A DNA stretch of 64,000 nucleotides from Citrus sinensis (lineage: Eukaryota > Streptophyta > Magnoliopsida > Sapindales > Rutaceae), in contig NC_068562.1 in assembly GCF_022201045.2 (NCBI RefSeq), positions 13,329,001 through 13,393,000 on the forward strand. The letters are read 5' to 3'. The notes beneath the pieces are model-generated. The model saw only the letters and a program-made list of their open reading frames with translations, was not told the origin of the DNA and made no database searches. Below, piece after piece: positions 12,380-24,302 of this stretch; position 1 is the stretch's first letter, and every line of letters starts with the position of its first letter. The position numbers were made by a program, and so were the translations under genes.

Positions 12380-14712
12380 TTAATTTTGTAGATGTAGAAG
12401 AAAAATAAGACTAAATGAAACTAGAATTAATAAAAAAAAATCAATCAGGTGCGTGTAGTTGCATACTGTGCCGATTTATCATTACTAAACTTGTGTCGTG
12501 GGACCTATAATTCTACCGATAAGTACTTGCTGTGTTTGTAATTGTGCACCAGATCAGGACTCCTAGTAAAAATATTACAACAAATGTCGTAAATTATTGG
12601 AGTGCAAGAGGATAGAGATGGAGTGGACATATAGAGATAAGACAGTGAAATAAAAAGAAATTTTTTTTTTAAAGAAAAAAATAATAACAAACGAATATTA
12701 TCCGATTGGAAGCCATGCACGCCATTCAATGCACGCGACGTCACAAATCTCTCAAATCCGTTCGATAAACGTCTCAACGATATCCTTTGCAAATTACAAT
12801 TAAGTCGCCGATAAATAATCCCGTGTTCTGGGCCGCACTGAAAATGGTTATGGTCACGCCTGTGCATCAAACCGCTGCCGCATATATTTTATGATTTTTA
12901 TTAAATACTATATCAACACAAGCCAAATAATATCTTGAAGATAAGAGAGGAGCATTTACTATCTTGTCAATACATATGTGATGGAACCTATTTAGAGTAT
13001 TAAGAAATATGAACCATTTTATTTTTCAGTTTTTAATTGAATTTCTTCCAAAATTTTGAATAATCGTTATAAAATTCTTAATGTTAATCCAAAAAATTAA
13101 TCACTTCTAAAATTGTGAATAATCGTTATAAAATATGTTATTGCTTAAACTTGAATTACCTTAATCACGAAATGTATTCAGAGCCAGCCAAGCTACCTAC
13201 AAAGGGCAAAAACAAAATCTCAAGATGGCAAAATATAATTATCATATTATTATTGTTTCTATTTTATTTTTATGTTAACAAAGATGGCAATGAAATTCCT
13301 ATGCATTTAACTATTTAAGAGTGCGAATCACTGGATAATTCCTCACGATGTGAAAAGGCGACAAAGATGTAAAAATTGAAGAGCCGATTCTGACAGCGAC
13401 AGTGATGCGTCTGAAATACGCGCCGAGTAATCAATTGATGCCGTTTTCCCGTACATCCCGCCCAACGCTACGCCCCTGCTCCGCAATCATCCACCGTAGG
13501 CTGACTTGATGATGACAAATCGCAAAAATATCAAACTACTCTCAATCATTTAAATTTACGCAACTTGATGATTGCTCAACTTAAATTTACTCCTTTTGGG
13601 ATTTGGACGGATGAGGTCATGTTTCAAATTACATTTGGTTAATTTTTGCATAATTTTTTTTATATTAAAAACTATAATTTTTATGAAGCTACACTGCATG
13701 TTAGGAGTTAAAAAAAACGGAAACACTTATAAATATAATCTTACCATAATCATACACATCCAATTAACTTATTACTATCTTATTTTTTTTATCAGGTTTG
13801 ATCTATGATTTATTATTTATAGATGTCGATAAGATTTTTTCAATTTATCAACACTTAAAGATGACATAACTCTAAAGTCAAGAACTCACTATTTAAGTTA
13901 CTAAAGATACATCATAACTCAAAATAAGGTATTTTATGTTACAAACTTTGTCGTATAGTCAGAAAGTAAATAAAAATTAATAAAAATTGATCAATTGATC
14001 TTACTACCATATATTCAAACTATAAGACATAATATCTTAGGATACCATTGCCGCAAATATAGGAAAAAAATTATATCTACTTAATGATATTACAAAGTAG
14101 ATAATATATTAGTTGAAGAAGGACTAATGAAGACATAAGTCGTTTGCTTTTTATTGTAAAATTAGGAAGTTAATGTTGCATTTAAATTTTGTTGATGAAA
14201 TAAATTAAATAATTGGAGGAAAATCTTGTGGCGACAAAAATCTTTTATACATGAGAATTAAATAGGAATTAATTTTTTCGGTGCAAATTAGAGCATCTAA
14301 CATGATTAAGATAAGTAATAAAAAATATGATTTAGATAAAATAAAATTATAATTACTTTCTATAATTAAGTACGTATAAATTGGCGTTGCACAAAATAAT
14401 TATGATTGATGGTATAAAATTATAATAAATTGACATAATTGTCAGAAAATAATAATTATTACTTTTGAGGCAATCTTTTCATGTACTAGTTGTACCAAAC
14501 AGTCTGTTGCTTTATTATTATTATTATTGTGATTAAAATTAATAATCTAAATTTCAACATGTCATAGAAACCAGAACGTGATGAGATCCATTACTCAATC
14601 CGACGGCTTATATTTGACACGCTAAAGCAGATCAACACATACAACAACAGCCTCGGCGGCACAAGATCCCAGCCTCTCTCCCATTCCAAAATATTCCAGC
14701 AAATCTCCAATC

Positions 14713-14718
14713 TATAAA
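14713..14718 (+). promoter_or_regulatory. TATA box of the vacuolar H+-PPase gene
   Basis: TATAAA lies 120 bp upstream of the ATG in a context changing from AT-rich to a C/T-rich leader, as in strongly expressed plant housekeeping genes. Transcription would start about 30 bp downstream, giving a leader of roughly 90 nt. Confidence 0.6.
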
Positions 14719-14832
14719 ACCATCCTAAAACAAACCCTCACAGACATCTTCACTTCATTTCTCGTGCTTCACTGCGTTCATCCCATTTTTCCTTCCCTCT
14801 TTTTTTCTTCGTTTTTATAATTTTCTTTCGCG

Positions 14833-17800
14833 ATGGGATCGACGCTGCTGTCGGAGCTCGCGACGGAAATCCTGGTCCCGGTTTGTGCCGTGGTCGGAAT
14901 CATCTTCTCGCTCGTCCAGTGGTTCATCGTCTCCCGCGTGAGGCTGACGCACGAGAGGCCGACGAGCAGCAACAGCGACAAGAAGAATGGATTCAACGAT
15001 TACTTGATCGAAGAAGAGGAAGGGATTAACGACCAGAGTGTCGTTGCCAAATGCGCCGATATTCAGAGTGCTATCTCTGAAGGTGAGCTGCCGCCTCTTT
15101 GCTCTTCCGCGGTTTTTTCTCAGATCTCACGGTTTTGGTTTTAGATCTGGTGGCCTTTTTGTAATTTCATTTGTCTGAAGTGTACTGCTGCTTGCCTGTT
15201 TTTTGAAGTTATGAGCATGGAGAAGCCGCTTGGTCGCTAGGGAAATGCTAGAAAGTTGACGTTTTTTGGAATTTGAGCTTAAGCTTTTTTTTTACGTGGT
15301 CGTGGACGTGAAAAATTTTTTAAAAAAGGAAATTAATTCTTTTTTTTTTTAATTTTTTTATTATGTTAGAACTGAAGCTGTAGTTTCTGTTTGATTCGCT
15401 AGAAAGTGTTGGAAAGGGATAGGAAAGTTTTGAATTTTAAAATATTTTTGCTCATTTAAAACGTTTTTAATCGTTCGTGCCTCTACAATAATAATAGTAT
15501 TTATATATTATTTTAATTTGAATTCTTACTTTGATCTGCTTAAATTAAGCTGTTCTCTCTGTTTGGTTGATGAGAAAGTGAGGCGAAGTGAGGAGGCAGT
15601 GAATATTCTTATTTTCTTACTTACAGATTTGATTGGAATGGTTTTCAGCTGTACTAGATTTGTTTGCTCATACAACATTACTATATTTTGTTTGTATATT
15701 AATTAAAATTTCCTTTATCATTCTTCACGGTAAAGAAATCCAAAAAAAGCTGCAATTTTTACGGTTTTGAGTTTTAACCCATGCTGCTTCTGGATCCGAT
15801 TTTGAATTTTGTATTGTTTTGTTTATATAAGTAAATTTTAATATATATATGGATCTGTTTCATACTATCCTTTTTCAAAAGATATTATTCACATACGCGG
15901 CTTAAATGCATTTGTCTTTTTCTTTATTATGTTATTTATCTTTTTTGGGTGTTATTGTCAGCAGATGTGCACTGCACCGTTGTTAATACCGGAAATGGGT
16001 GATGTATCTTGGATTGCTGTGGTCCTCGTCCATATTTATATTATTGGATCTTGAATATTTAAATAGTTGTTAAATTTAAGTCATTTTTTTAAATTTTGAT
16101 AAGAATCATAGTCATTTTAAGATCTCATTACCTTTGTTTATTTTGGGAATTGTTTTATTAGCTTAGGTGATATTATCTTCTTGGTTCCATTACTTTTTGT
16201 TCAAGTTTAAGGTTTCCGGATGTTTTTATAAGACTAATTGAGTACTACTATAATTATTTTAATAATAATTTTTCTGTTCCCTTTCCCAAGGAAGAAAGGA
16301 ACCGTAGTAATAGTTAATAAAATGAAATCTGGAATGTTAATAAGTTTCCCGTGTATTTTAGAGAAAAATGAAACAAGGAATAATTATGACTGAAAGGTAA
16401 ATTTGGAGGGAAAATCTGGTGCCCTTTTTGTTTGCCGATTATGCATGATATTATTTTGCAAGTATTAGAGAAGAGGATTCATGATGATTTCATACTGGTA
16501 TTATGTGAAATCTAAATCATTGTATATTAGTTTCTAGTGAATTGAGGGTATTTCTCCGCTGAAATTACTGACCGGCATATGATATGCTTGTTTACATACC
16601 GGCTATTCTTCCATTTGATTTTTCCTTTTTGAGTTCATCTACCTCTTTTAAGAAGTAATTATGTACTTGTTTTGTCTGACCTTAACCTTTCATGTATTTT
16701 TCTCAATTAACTGCACTGTATACGTCAATGCTCATCATATTTACATATTAGTCATTGTTTGAATGCAACAGGTGCCACATCCTTTCTTTTTACTGAATAT
16801 CAGTATGTTGGGGTTTTCATGATCGCTTTTGCAATTTTGATCTTCGTTTTCCTGGGGTCTGTGGAGGGCTTCAGCACAAAAGGCCAAGCCTGCACTTATG
16901 ACCAGCAGAAGATGTGCAAGCCAGCACTTGCCACTGCAGCCTTCAGTACTGTGTCATTCTTGCTTGGTGCTATAACCTCTGTTCTTTCTGGGTTCCTTGG
17001 GATGAAGATTGCCACTTATGCCAATGCAAGAACTACCTTAGAAGCAAGAAAGAGTGTCGGGAAGGCTTTTATTGTTGCATTTAGATCTGGTGCAGTGATG
17101 GGTTTCCTCCTTGCAGCTAATGGTCTTTTAGTGCTGTTCATTGCAATCAATCTTTTCAAGCTGTACTATGGTGATGACTGGGAGGGACTTTTTGAGGCCA
17201 TTACTGGTTATGGTCTTGGAGGATCATCCATGGCTCTCTTTGGAAGAGTTGGTGGTGGAATTTATACCAAGGCTGCTGATGTTGGTGCTGATCTTGTCGG
17301 AAAGGTTGAGAGAAACATTCCAGAAGATGACCCAAGAAACCCAGCTGTAAGCCATTTATCACTTTTGATAGAAGGTTTTTTTATTTATATTTAATGCTTT
17401 TGCTGATTTTGGTTAAATTTTTACCTTACCAGGTCATTGCTGACAATGTTGGTGATAATGTTGGAGACATAGCTGGCATGGGTTCTGATCTTTTTGGCTC
17501 CTATGCTGAATCATCCTGTGCTGCTCTTGTCGTTGCATCCATCTCATCTTTTGGAATCAACCACGAGTTCACTAGCATGCTGTATCCTCTGCTCATCAGT
17601 TCTATAGGCATCCTTGTTTGTCTGATCACAACGCTCTTTGCTACAGATATCTTTGAAGTCAAGGCTGTTAAGGAAATTGAACCATCATTGAAGAAACAGC
17701 TTATCATCTCTACTGTTCTTATGACTGTTGGAATTGCAATTGTTAGCTGGATAGGCTTGCCATCTTCCTTCACAATTTACAATTTTGGAGCTCAGAAGGT

Positions 17801-19657
17801 TGTGAAGAACTGGTATGTTTCAAACATGTTCTTTGCGAATTGGAATATGCATTAAATGATGAAAGTGGTCCGTACACGACTGATTTGTCTGTATCTTCTG
17901 TACGTTACATCACATCTGTTGCTTTTGAAATGTCCTTGTGATTTAGATTTGTTGTTCTGAGTTTATGAGTCAGTTGCTGGCTTGCAGGAAGTAGTGCATG
18001 CTTGTGCCAGATATCGTTAATGGCACTACTAACATGTCAATAATGTCAGGTTTAACATGGTCTTGATTTTGCAGGCAACTATTTTTATGTGTGGCTGTTG
18101 GTCTTTGGGCTGGACTTATCATTGGGTTTGTGACTGAGTATTACACTAGCAATGCATACAGGTACATTTTTAAGAGAAGTATTAGGTTGAGTAGGTCTCT
18201 TATTGTTTCTCTTGAGTTTCCTGTTTTGACCCTGTGTTTGCTTTATTTGCAGCCCTGTGCAAGATGTTGCCGATTCCTGCAGAACAGGAGCTGCCACCAA
18301 TGTTATCTTTGGCCTTGCCTTGGGATACAAATCTGTCATCATACCAATTTTTGCCATTGCAGTCAGCATTTTTGTTAGTTTTAGTTTTGCTGCTATGTAT
18401 GGTATTGCTGTGGCTGCCCTTGGAATGCTTAGCACTATTGCCACTGGCTTGGCCATTGATGCTTATGGCCCCATCAGTGACAATGCTGGAGGCATTGCTG
18501 AGATGGCTGGCATGAGCCACCGCATTCGTGAGAGGACGGATGCCCTTGATGCTGCTGGGAACACGACTGCTGCCATTGGAAAGGTACTTGATTTTCTGCT
18601 GGAATGTGTTTGACTTTGTATTCTTGGAATTTGTTAGCATCTTTACATGATATCTCTGGTTTTTGCAATGTCCATTGAATTTTACTTGTTGTTTGACATT
18701 AGGGATTTGCCATTGGATCTGCTGCGTTGGTGTCTTTGGCTCTATTTGGTGCTTTTGTGAGCCGTGCTGGAATTACAACTGTTGATGTTTTGACCCCCAA
18801 GGTCTTCATTGGTCTGATTGTTGGTGCCATGCTTCCTTACTGGTTCTCAGCCATGACAATGAAGAGTGTGGGAAGTGCAGCTTTGAAGATGGTTGAGGAA
18901 GTCCGCAGACAGTTCAACACCATTCCAGGTCTCATGGAGGGCACTACCAAGCCTGATTACGCTACCTGTGTTAAGATCTCAACCGATGCATCCATCAAGG
19001 AGATGATTCCTCCTGGTGCTCTTGTCATGCTCACACCCCTCATTGTTGGAATCTTCTTTGGTGTGGAAACCCTTTCTGGTGTGCTCGCTGGCTCCCTTGT
19101 TTCGGGTGTTCAGGTAATACTGGAACTTTGATTTATCATGTTGTTCTTGCAGAAGTTTACGATTAATTGCAAAGACAATTTTAGTATAGGTTTTAGATTT
19201 GAGGTTGACTTGGGTGAAATCATGGATGTTGAATAAGTGAATATGTGGTGTGCTCTGGTATTTGCTTTAACAGATAGCAATATCTGCCTCCAACACTGGC
19301 GGTGCATGGGATAATGCCAAGAAATATATTGAGGTAAGCAGTTTATCAAAAATCAAGCTGCTTATCCTTTTAACCTGAGTTTCTTTCGGATGAATCAACA
19401 ATTTCTTAAGCCTTGAGTGGTAATGTAAATTTTGTGTGGTATTTGTATAGGCTGGTGCCTCAGAGCATGCAAGGACCCTTGGCCCAAAGGGTTCTGAGCC
19501 ACACAAGGCAGCTGTGATTGGTGATACCATTGGAGATCCACTGAAGGATACGTCAGGCCCATCTCTAAACATCCTCATCAAACTCATGGCCGTTGAATCA
19601 CTGGTGTTTGCTCCTTTCTTTGCCACCCACGGTGGCCTGCTTTTCAAGATCTTCTGA
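14833..19657 (+). CDS. AVP1: Vacuolar H+-translocating inorganic pyrophosphatase, type I (AVP1/VHP1), 8 coding exons, 766 aa
   Basis: The protein hydrolyses cytosolic PPi and pumps H+ into the vacuole; it is a multispanning tonoplast protein. Coding exons: 14833-15082, 16772-17346, 17433-17812, 18075-18161, 18253-18583, 18703-19113, 19274-19333, 19451-19657. All borders are GT-AG and phases agree. The sum is 2301 nt, or 766 aa; Arabidopsis AVP1 has 770. Catalytic signatures: [11 protein letters not shown] followed by [20 protein letters not shown] across the exon 2-3 join, and in exon 5 [21 protein letters not shown] with Ala after GNTTA marks the K+-dependent type I class (type II has Lys there). 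The C-terminal [19 protein letters not shown] is intact. Intron 1 is long (1.69 kb), a common place for transcriptional enhancement in such genes, though nothing here proves that. Confidence 0.97.
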
Positions 19658-20633
19658 AGAAAGAGATAATGTGAAATACATTGCGGAAGAGGGTCATTGA
19701 CTTTTGCTTTCGATTGTAACAGTATCCTCACCCATCCTTGACCTCTACCGACCAACTTTTTCCCCATGGTATGGGGTTTTAATTTAGTTTCCTTAGTTTC
19801 CAGTGAATACTGTTTTTGATGCGGGGATGAGATGACGATGATGATAAATTGAGATGGTTAGAATGACGACGGAGATGCTCTTTTTCATGTTGAAGGGGGA
19901 GACACGGTGGTGAAATGTTTTGGTCTATTTTATTTTTATTATTATTTTTTGTCCTGTGTAGTCTTAGAACAGCTTCCTATCAAACATTTTGTTACTTTTT
20001 GATGCAATGAAAGTGCACTTGGACCGACTGGTTGTGGTTTGCTGATTTTGGTTTAAGGTGGTATATTGATTGCACTTTTATAGTCTGATTCTAGCCTAAG
20101 CTCTCGCTAGATGGACTCTTGACCTTGATCCTTGATGCACTTTGAAGTGGACCCCTGTGCCTCTGGGGTACAGTCTAGAGGTCTATTGAGTATGGTTAAC
20201 AGTGAGATGGTATCTGTTCTTACTCCATATTCTTTTAAAACAGGGATAAAGAAGGTTCGAATGATGTTGCGGGCACCAGCGCGCTATTATTTGGCCCCAA
20301 GAGCAATTTGTTAGAAATTCTCATTTGTGCGCAAGAGGGGGTGGATCGGTGGGTGCTGATTTATGCGATTTTTCCTTGCGAATTTTTGGTACCGGCGTTT
20401 GTACAGTATTCATATTCTTGGTCTGGACATCAGGATCTCCTCTAGAAAGGGATGGGAAACAATGCATAAGACGATGAAATGTAGCTGTTATAAAGTAGTT
20501 GTACCCTTCCAGGTGTACAAAGTCTTAAGATGTATAAATATGAGAGACAGAAAACGTGTTAAGCTTAATGGAAAGTCACACGACTCGGTTCCTCCAATCA
20601 AAACTTGACACGCTTGAAGTCTGTTGTGTGCAA
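19658..20633. other. 3' region of the H+-PPase gene and spacer
   Basis: The first few hundred bases after the TGA are T-rich and presumably the 3' UTR. A short phrase at about 20323-20345 (GCGCAAGAGGGGGTGGATCGG-like) resembles the left end of the element starting at 20634. I see no gene. Confidence 0.5.
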
Positions 20634-21369
20634 GAGGGGTGGGTATCGGACAGGATCGGATTCAGATGGATCTGATCCAATCCGAACTTGGATTTAGCTT
20701 CAAATCCGGTTGGATTTGGTTCGGACTGAATTGGATTCGGATCAATTCGAATAATCCGATTGGATCTGCACGCACTATTGCTTAAAAAAATAAAAATGTT
20801 AAAATGAAAATAAATTAAATAAAAACCGAAACCTAATTCGTAAATCAAGTAAACAACTACTGATCCACTGAAAGTCTGAGGCCAAACATGCCATGAATAC
20901 ACTACACCGCGAGGGCAAATAACCCAGCCGCCACGACGTCCTCCAAACCCATGCCGCACGCCATTGAGGTTAGGTTCCAGATGAATAGCTGACAACCACT
21001 TGTTCATGGTAATCTATTAATCCCAAGGCATGACAACTTCCAACGATTTGTGTTTGAATTAACTAATTTGATGCTATCTTTACTCTCTCTTTTACCAATA
21101 CATCAAAGCCATAATGTCAGCGGGCCAATATGGTGTTGAGACACTCAATTCTCAGCATGTGTTTTCATTAATTACAAATTTCGTAAATTTTTTTATGAAA
21201 ATTGTCAAAAAGGTCCCAAATCCAAATTCAATTTGAGTTCATCCGAAATCCAAACTCACGTGGACCGATCCGAGTATGAACATATTTAAAATATCCATCT
21301 GACCCGTAAGATTTGGATTCGAATCGAATTATTTAAAATTCGATCCAAATCGGAAATTGCCCACCACTA
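20634..21369. mobile_element. Putative non-autonomous hAT-like element
   Basis: The left end reads GAGGGGTGGGTATCGGAC. The right end, read on the other strand, starts TAGTGGTGGGCAATTTCCGA, the usual look of hAT-type termini (TAGxGGTGGGCAA). Both subterminal regions are packed with variants of GGATTCGGAT/GATCGGATTC in both orientations, as in many hAT derivatives. No clear 8-bp target duplication could be found and the arms match only loosely, so borders are tentative. The open frame on the minus strand inside it resembles no protein I know. Confidence 0.42.
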
Positions 21370-21592
21370 GACTGTGCGCTGGCGCACCGCAACACACTTC
21401 GTACAAACACATTACACGTGCACGCATGACACGATACAAAGCAAAAGTTGTCAAATCAACGTTTGTTTCTCTGTCTTTGTTTCCTCCTGCAGGTTTCCAT
21501 CAATTGCGTTAAAACCAGTTAACCACAATAGTGTATTGGGGCGTCTCTGTTGCTCTTCCTCCTCTTCTCAGTTCTCTAATCTCTTCCCAACA

Positions 21593-22732
21593 ATGTTCTC
21601 GACAGCGTTCTCGACAAATCTCCCCAAAACAATCCCATCACTGCCGCCGCCACCACTACACTCATTCCCTCCAATTGTCCCCTCATTTTCCCTCCCACTT
21701 TCCTCCCCCAAATCCCGCCACCACCAGGGTCCACTCCGCCACGTCATCCGCGCAATCGACGCCGCCCAGCCCTTCGACTATGAATCCCAACTCCACACCC
21801 AGTACGTGAAGAGCACGTCCCTCAAAATCGCCGTCATTGGCTTCGGCAACTTTGGCCAATTCCTCGCCAAGGCCTTCGCCCGCCACCACCACACCCTTCT
21901 CGTCCACTCCCGCTCCGATCACTCCCCCGCTGTCCGTCAACAACTCAACGCCCCCTTCTTCGCCGACCTCAACGACCTTTGCGAGCTCCACCCCGACGTC
22001 GTTTTGCTGTCCACCTCCATCCTCTCCACCCAATCCGTCCTCAAATCAATCCCCTTCCAGCGGCTCAAACGCAGCACCCTCTTCGTGGACGTCCTTTCCG
22101 TTAAAGAATTCCCCAGAAACCTCTTCCTCAAGTACTTGCCTCAGGACTTTGATATTTTGTGCACGCACCCAATGTTTGGCCCCGAGAGTGCAAAAAGTTC
22201 GTGGGAAAATCTCCCTTTTATGTATGATAAGGTTAGAATTGGAAATGACGAGGAAAGAATCAAAAGGGTTGATAAATTTCTTGATGTATTCGCGAAAGAA
22301 GGGTGTAGGATGGTGGAAATGAGTTGTTTTGATCATGATAAGTATGCGGCGGGGTCTCAGTTTGTGACTCATACAATGGGGAGGGTGTTGGAGAGATTTG
22401 GAGTGGAGTCGTCGCCAATTAATACCAAAGGCTATGAGACATTGTTGGATTTGGTGGATAACACGAAAGGGGATAGCTTTGATTTGTATTATGGGCTGTT
22501 TATGTATAATAAGAATAGTTTGGAGCAGTTGCAGAGGTTGGAAATGGCTTTCGAGAGTATTAAGCAGCAGTTGTTTGGGCAGATGTTTCGGGTTTATAGG
22601 AAGGAGTTGTTCGGGAGTGCAGAGGAGGAGGAGGAGGAGAGAGTCAGGCTTTTGTCTGCAACGAAAGAGACTCAGAATGGTGCTCCTGTGGAGCAGGCTT
22701 CTGTGGATAGTGAAAGATTGGAAGGATCTTAA
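21593..22732 (+). CDS. Arogenate dehydrogenase, plastid (TyrA type), intronless, 379 aa
   Basis: The enzyme oxidatively decarboxylates arogenate to tyrosine with NADP+, the last step of plastid tyrosine synthesis. The start is the first ATG of the frame, at 21593; the frame is open to 21374 but has no ATG there. Residues 1-55 are rich in Ser, Pro and Thr with few acidic residues, a good chloroplast transit peptide. The Rossmann motif GFGNFG is at about residues 83-88, followed by SVKEFPRN and the family signature CTHPMFGPESAK. HDKYAAGSQFVTHTMGR is the helix with the catalytic-site His/Gln region, and NTKGYETLLDLVDNT completes the PDH domain. The acidic run EEEEEE near the C-terminus lies beyond the fold. 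Length fits plant single-domain arogenate dehydrogenases. A CAG acceptor-like site at 21491-21493 suggests a possible intron in the 5' UTR. Confidence 0.93.
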   Translation: MFSTAFSTNLPKTIPSLPPPPLHSFPPIVPSFSLPLSSPKSRHHQGPLRHVIRAIDAAQPFDYESQLHTQYVKSTSLKIAVIGFGNFGQFLAKAFARHHHTLLVHSRSDHSPAVRQQLNAPFFADLNDLCELHPDVVLLSTSILSTQSVLKSIPFQRLKRSTLFVDVLSVKEFPRNLFLKYLPQDFDILCTHPMFGPESAKSSWENLPFMYDKVRIGNDEERIKRVDKFLDVFAKEGCRMVEMSCFDHDKYAAGSQFVTHTMGRVLERFGVESSPINTKGYETLLDLVDNTKGDSFDLYYGLFMYNKNSLEQLQRLEMAFESIKQQLFGQMFRVYRKELFGSAEEEEEERVRLLSATKETQNGAPVEQASVDSERLEGS

Positions 22733-23272
22733 ACTTAAAGCAGAGATGTTCTGTTTTTGCGGTATGCATTATTGCGAATTTCTTGTTGCATATGGTATTT
22801 TTTTTTTGAAGTTATTATGGGTTGCCAGATCAGAATAGAATGAATATGACCGTTTTTCTGAATTCCAAAATACCTTATGTACACTTCTATTTTATTCTTT
22901 TTTTTTTTTTGGTTTTTCCGGCGTAATGAATGAATAATTTACTTTATATTCGGCGGCATAATGAGTGAAAGATTGGAAGCATCTTAAAGCAGAGATGTTG
23001 TGTTTTTGCGGTATGCAATTTTGTGAATTTCTTGTTGCATATGGTATTTTTCTTTTGTTTAGTTTTGCAGTTAGCTTTGTTAGTTATTTTAGCTTCTCAG
23101 ATCAGAATGGAATGGATATGACCATTTTGCAAATTATGAATTATTTTCCATGTATGTATGTATGAATGCATGTATATATATATATGTATGTATGTTTGTA
23201 TCTGTATATGTATATGTATATGTATATTTGGGTGTATCTAATGAATTAATAATTTGCTTTATACTCGATGGC
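22710..23272 (+). repeat. Tandem duplication of the last codons and 3' UTR of the arogenate dehydrogenase gene
   Basis: Unit 1 (22710-22964) begins in the coding sequence at GTGAAAGATTGGAAG, seven or eight codons before the stop, and runs through the 3' UTR. Unit 2 (22965-about 23272) repeats it at an offset of 255 bp: the same start phrase, TTTTTGCGGTATGCA, TTTCTTGTTGCATATGG, AGATCAGAAT and the ending AATAATTT(A/G)CTTTATA. The copies differ by many substitutions and small indels, so the duplication is old. Confidence 0.85.
23141..23230 (+). repeat. TATG/TATATG microsatellite
   Basis: This is an imperfect run of TATG, TA and TATATG units inside the second duplication unit. Confidence 0.8.
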
Positions 23273-24302
23273 TTTAAGTTGTTACTGTTGGCCCTTCGAC
23301 TTTTCTTATTAAGAAAGGATGCAAGGTGGCTACAGGGTGAAAGGATGCAATGAGGCTACATGGTGGTTTTTAATCACTTAAATCATTGTGTTAATAATTC
23401 ATTTTCTCAGTTGTGAAAATGAGAGAGCTAATCTGGCTTTGGTCTGCATAGTTAGTAGACTAAACCATTGTAGAGTTTACTGCAGTGGATTAGCTACTTC
23501 TGGGAAATTCGTCAGAAAGTAGGTCTTCTCTTTCAGGAAATAGTGCTATTGTTGCTAATTATTTTTTTAGTGGGAAAACATAAAGAATTATTCTTAAAAT
23601 GCATGTAGACCAGAGAGATCCCTACAGTTTAAAATGCTGAAACTGTTGGGACACTGATGCAGTAGAAGTTTAATGTTCTAATATTCTGTTGATTTTAGAG
23701 AATACTGGAATAAAGGAACAAACTAAATTCATGTTGATTCGAAATAATACCGCAAACCTAGGGCTAGGAGGTCAAGACTCGTTGATTTTGCATAATATTA
23801 AGAATTAACTAAACTCAAAAACTCACATAGAGCTTTAAAAACTGAAAATATTATTGAACTCAAATTTGCCTTCAAAGGCTACAAGAGAGGGCTAGTAATT
23901 ATCCTAAACTATGAAGAAAAAGGAAAACAAATTCCTAAACTAGTAATAAAAGAACAATAAACTTTTAGTCAATATGAGAATTAATTTAAATAGGATAAGG
24001 ATCCCTAATCTGCATCAGACATTGTGATGATGCATCTTCCTATGCAACTAAAAGAAGAATGAAGATGAATATTCAACATAAGGTCTAACCATGCTCACAT
24101 GGGTGGCGTGGGGATTGGGCTGCTTATAGGCTAAATCTTTTGAAAAAAAAAAAAAATGAAGAGTCACCCATAAGGTCGTGTTTATTTAAAAGCTCTAGCA
24201 TTAAGTTTCACAACCACACAAAACGAAGAAGGAAAAGAAAGATGGAAGGATAAAGAAGTGACAGAACATGAGACTATTCTATCAGTATGCTACAGGACAA
24301 TA
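23273..24302. other. Intergenic spacer
   Basis: This separates the 3' region of the arogenate dehydrogenase gene (+) from the end of the oxygenase gene (-). It is AT-rich with an A run near 24140-24156. I see no gene or structured repeat. Confidence 0.6.

Larger units (their letters stand above)
4333..14712. other. 10 kb gene-free AT-rich region with small transposons
   Basis: The stretch lies between the divergent starts of glycerol kinase (-) and the H+-PPase (+). It holds two MITEs (4820-4998 and 12239-12379) and a SINE (8200-8531), listed separately. Slightly GC-richer islands sit around 5420-5720, 11330-11600, 12690-12890 and 13320-13510. Each contains short open frames but none matches a protein I know. 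A run of 12 Cs lies at about 11569-11580. A perfect 9-bp-arm palindrome with a one-base centre is at 5584-5602, and a perfect G-box (CCACGTGG) at 5524-5531. The rest is AT-rich DNA in which I see nothing. Confidence 0.6.

Noticed and set aside
18085..18640. Long minus-strand frames under the H+-PPase exons
   Set aside because: They are antisense shadows of conserved H+-PPase coding sequence and cross its introns.
21683..22372. Minus-strand and alternative-frame ORFs inside the arogenate dehydrogenase gene
   Set aside because: Shadows caused by the C-rich 5' half of the coding sequence. The true frame carries all family motifs.
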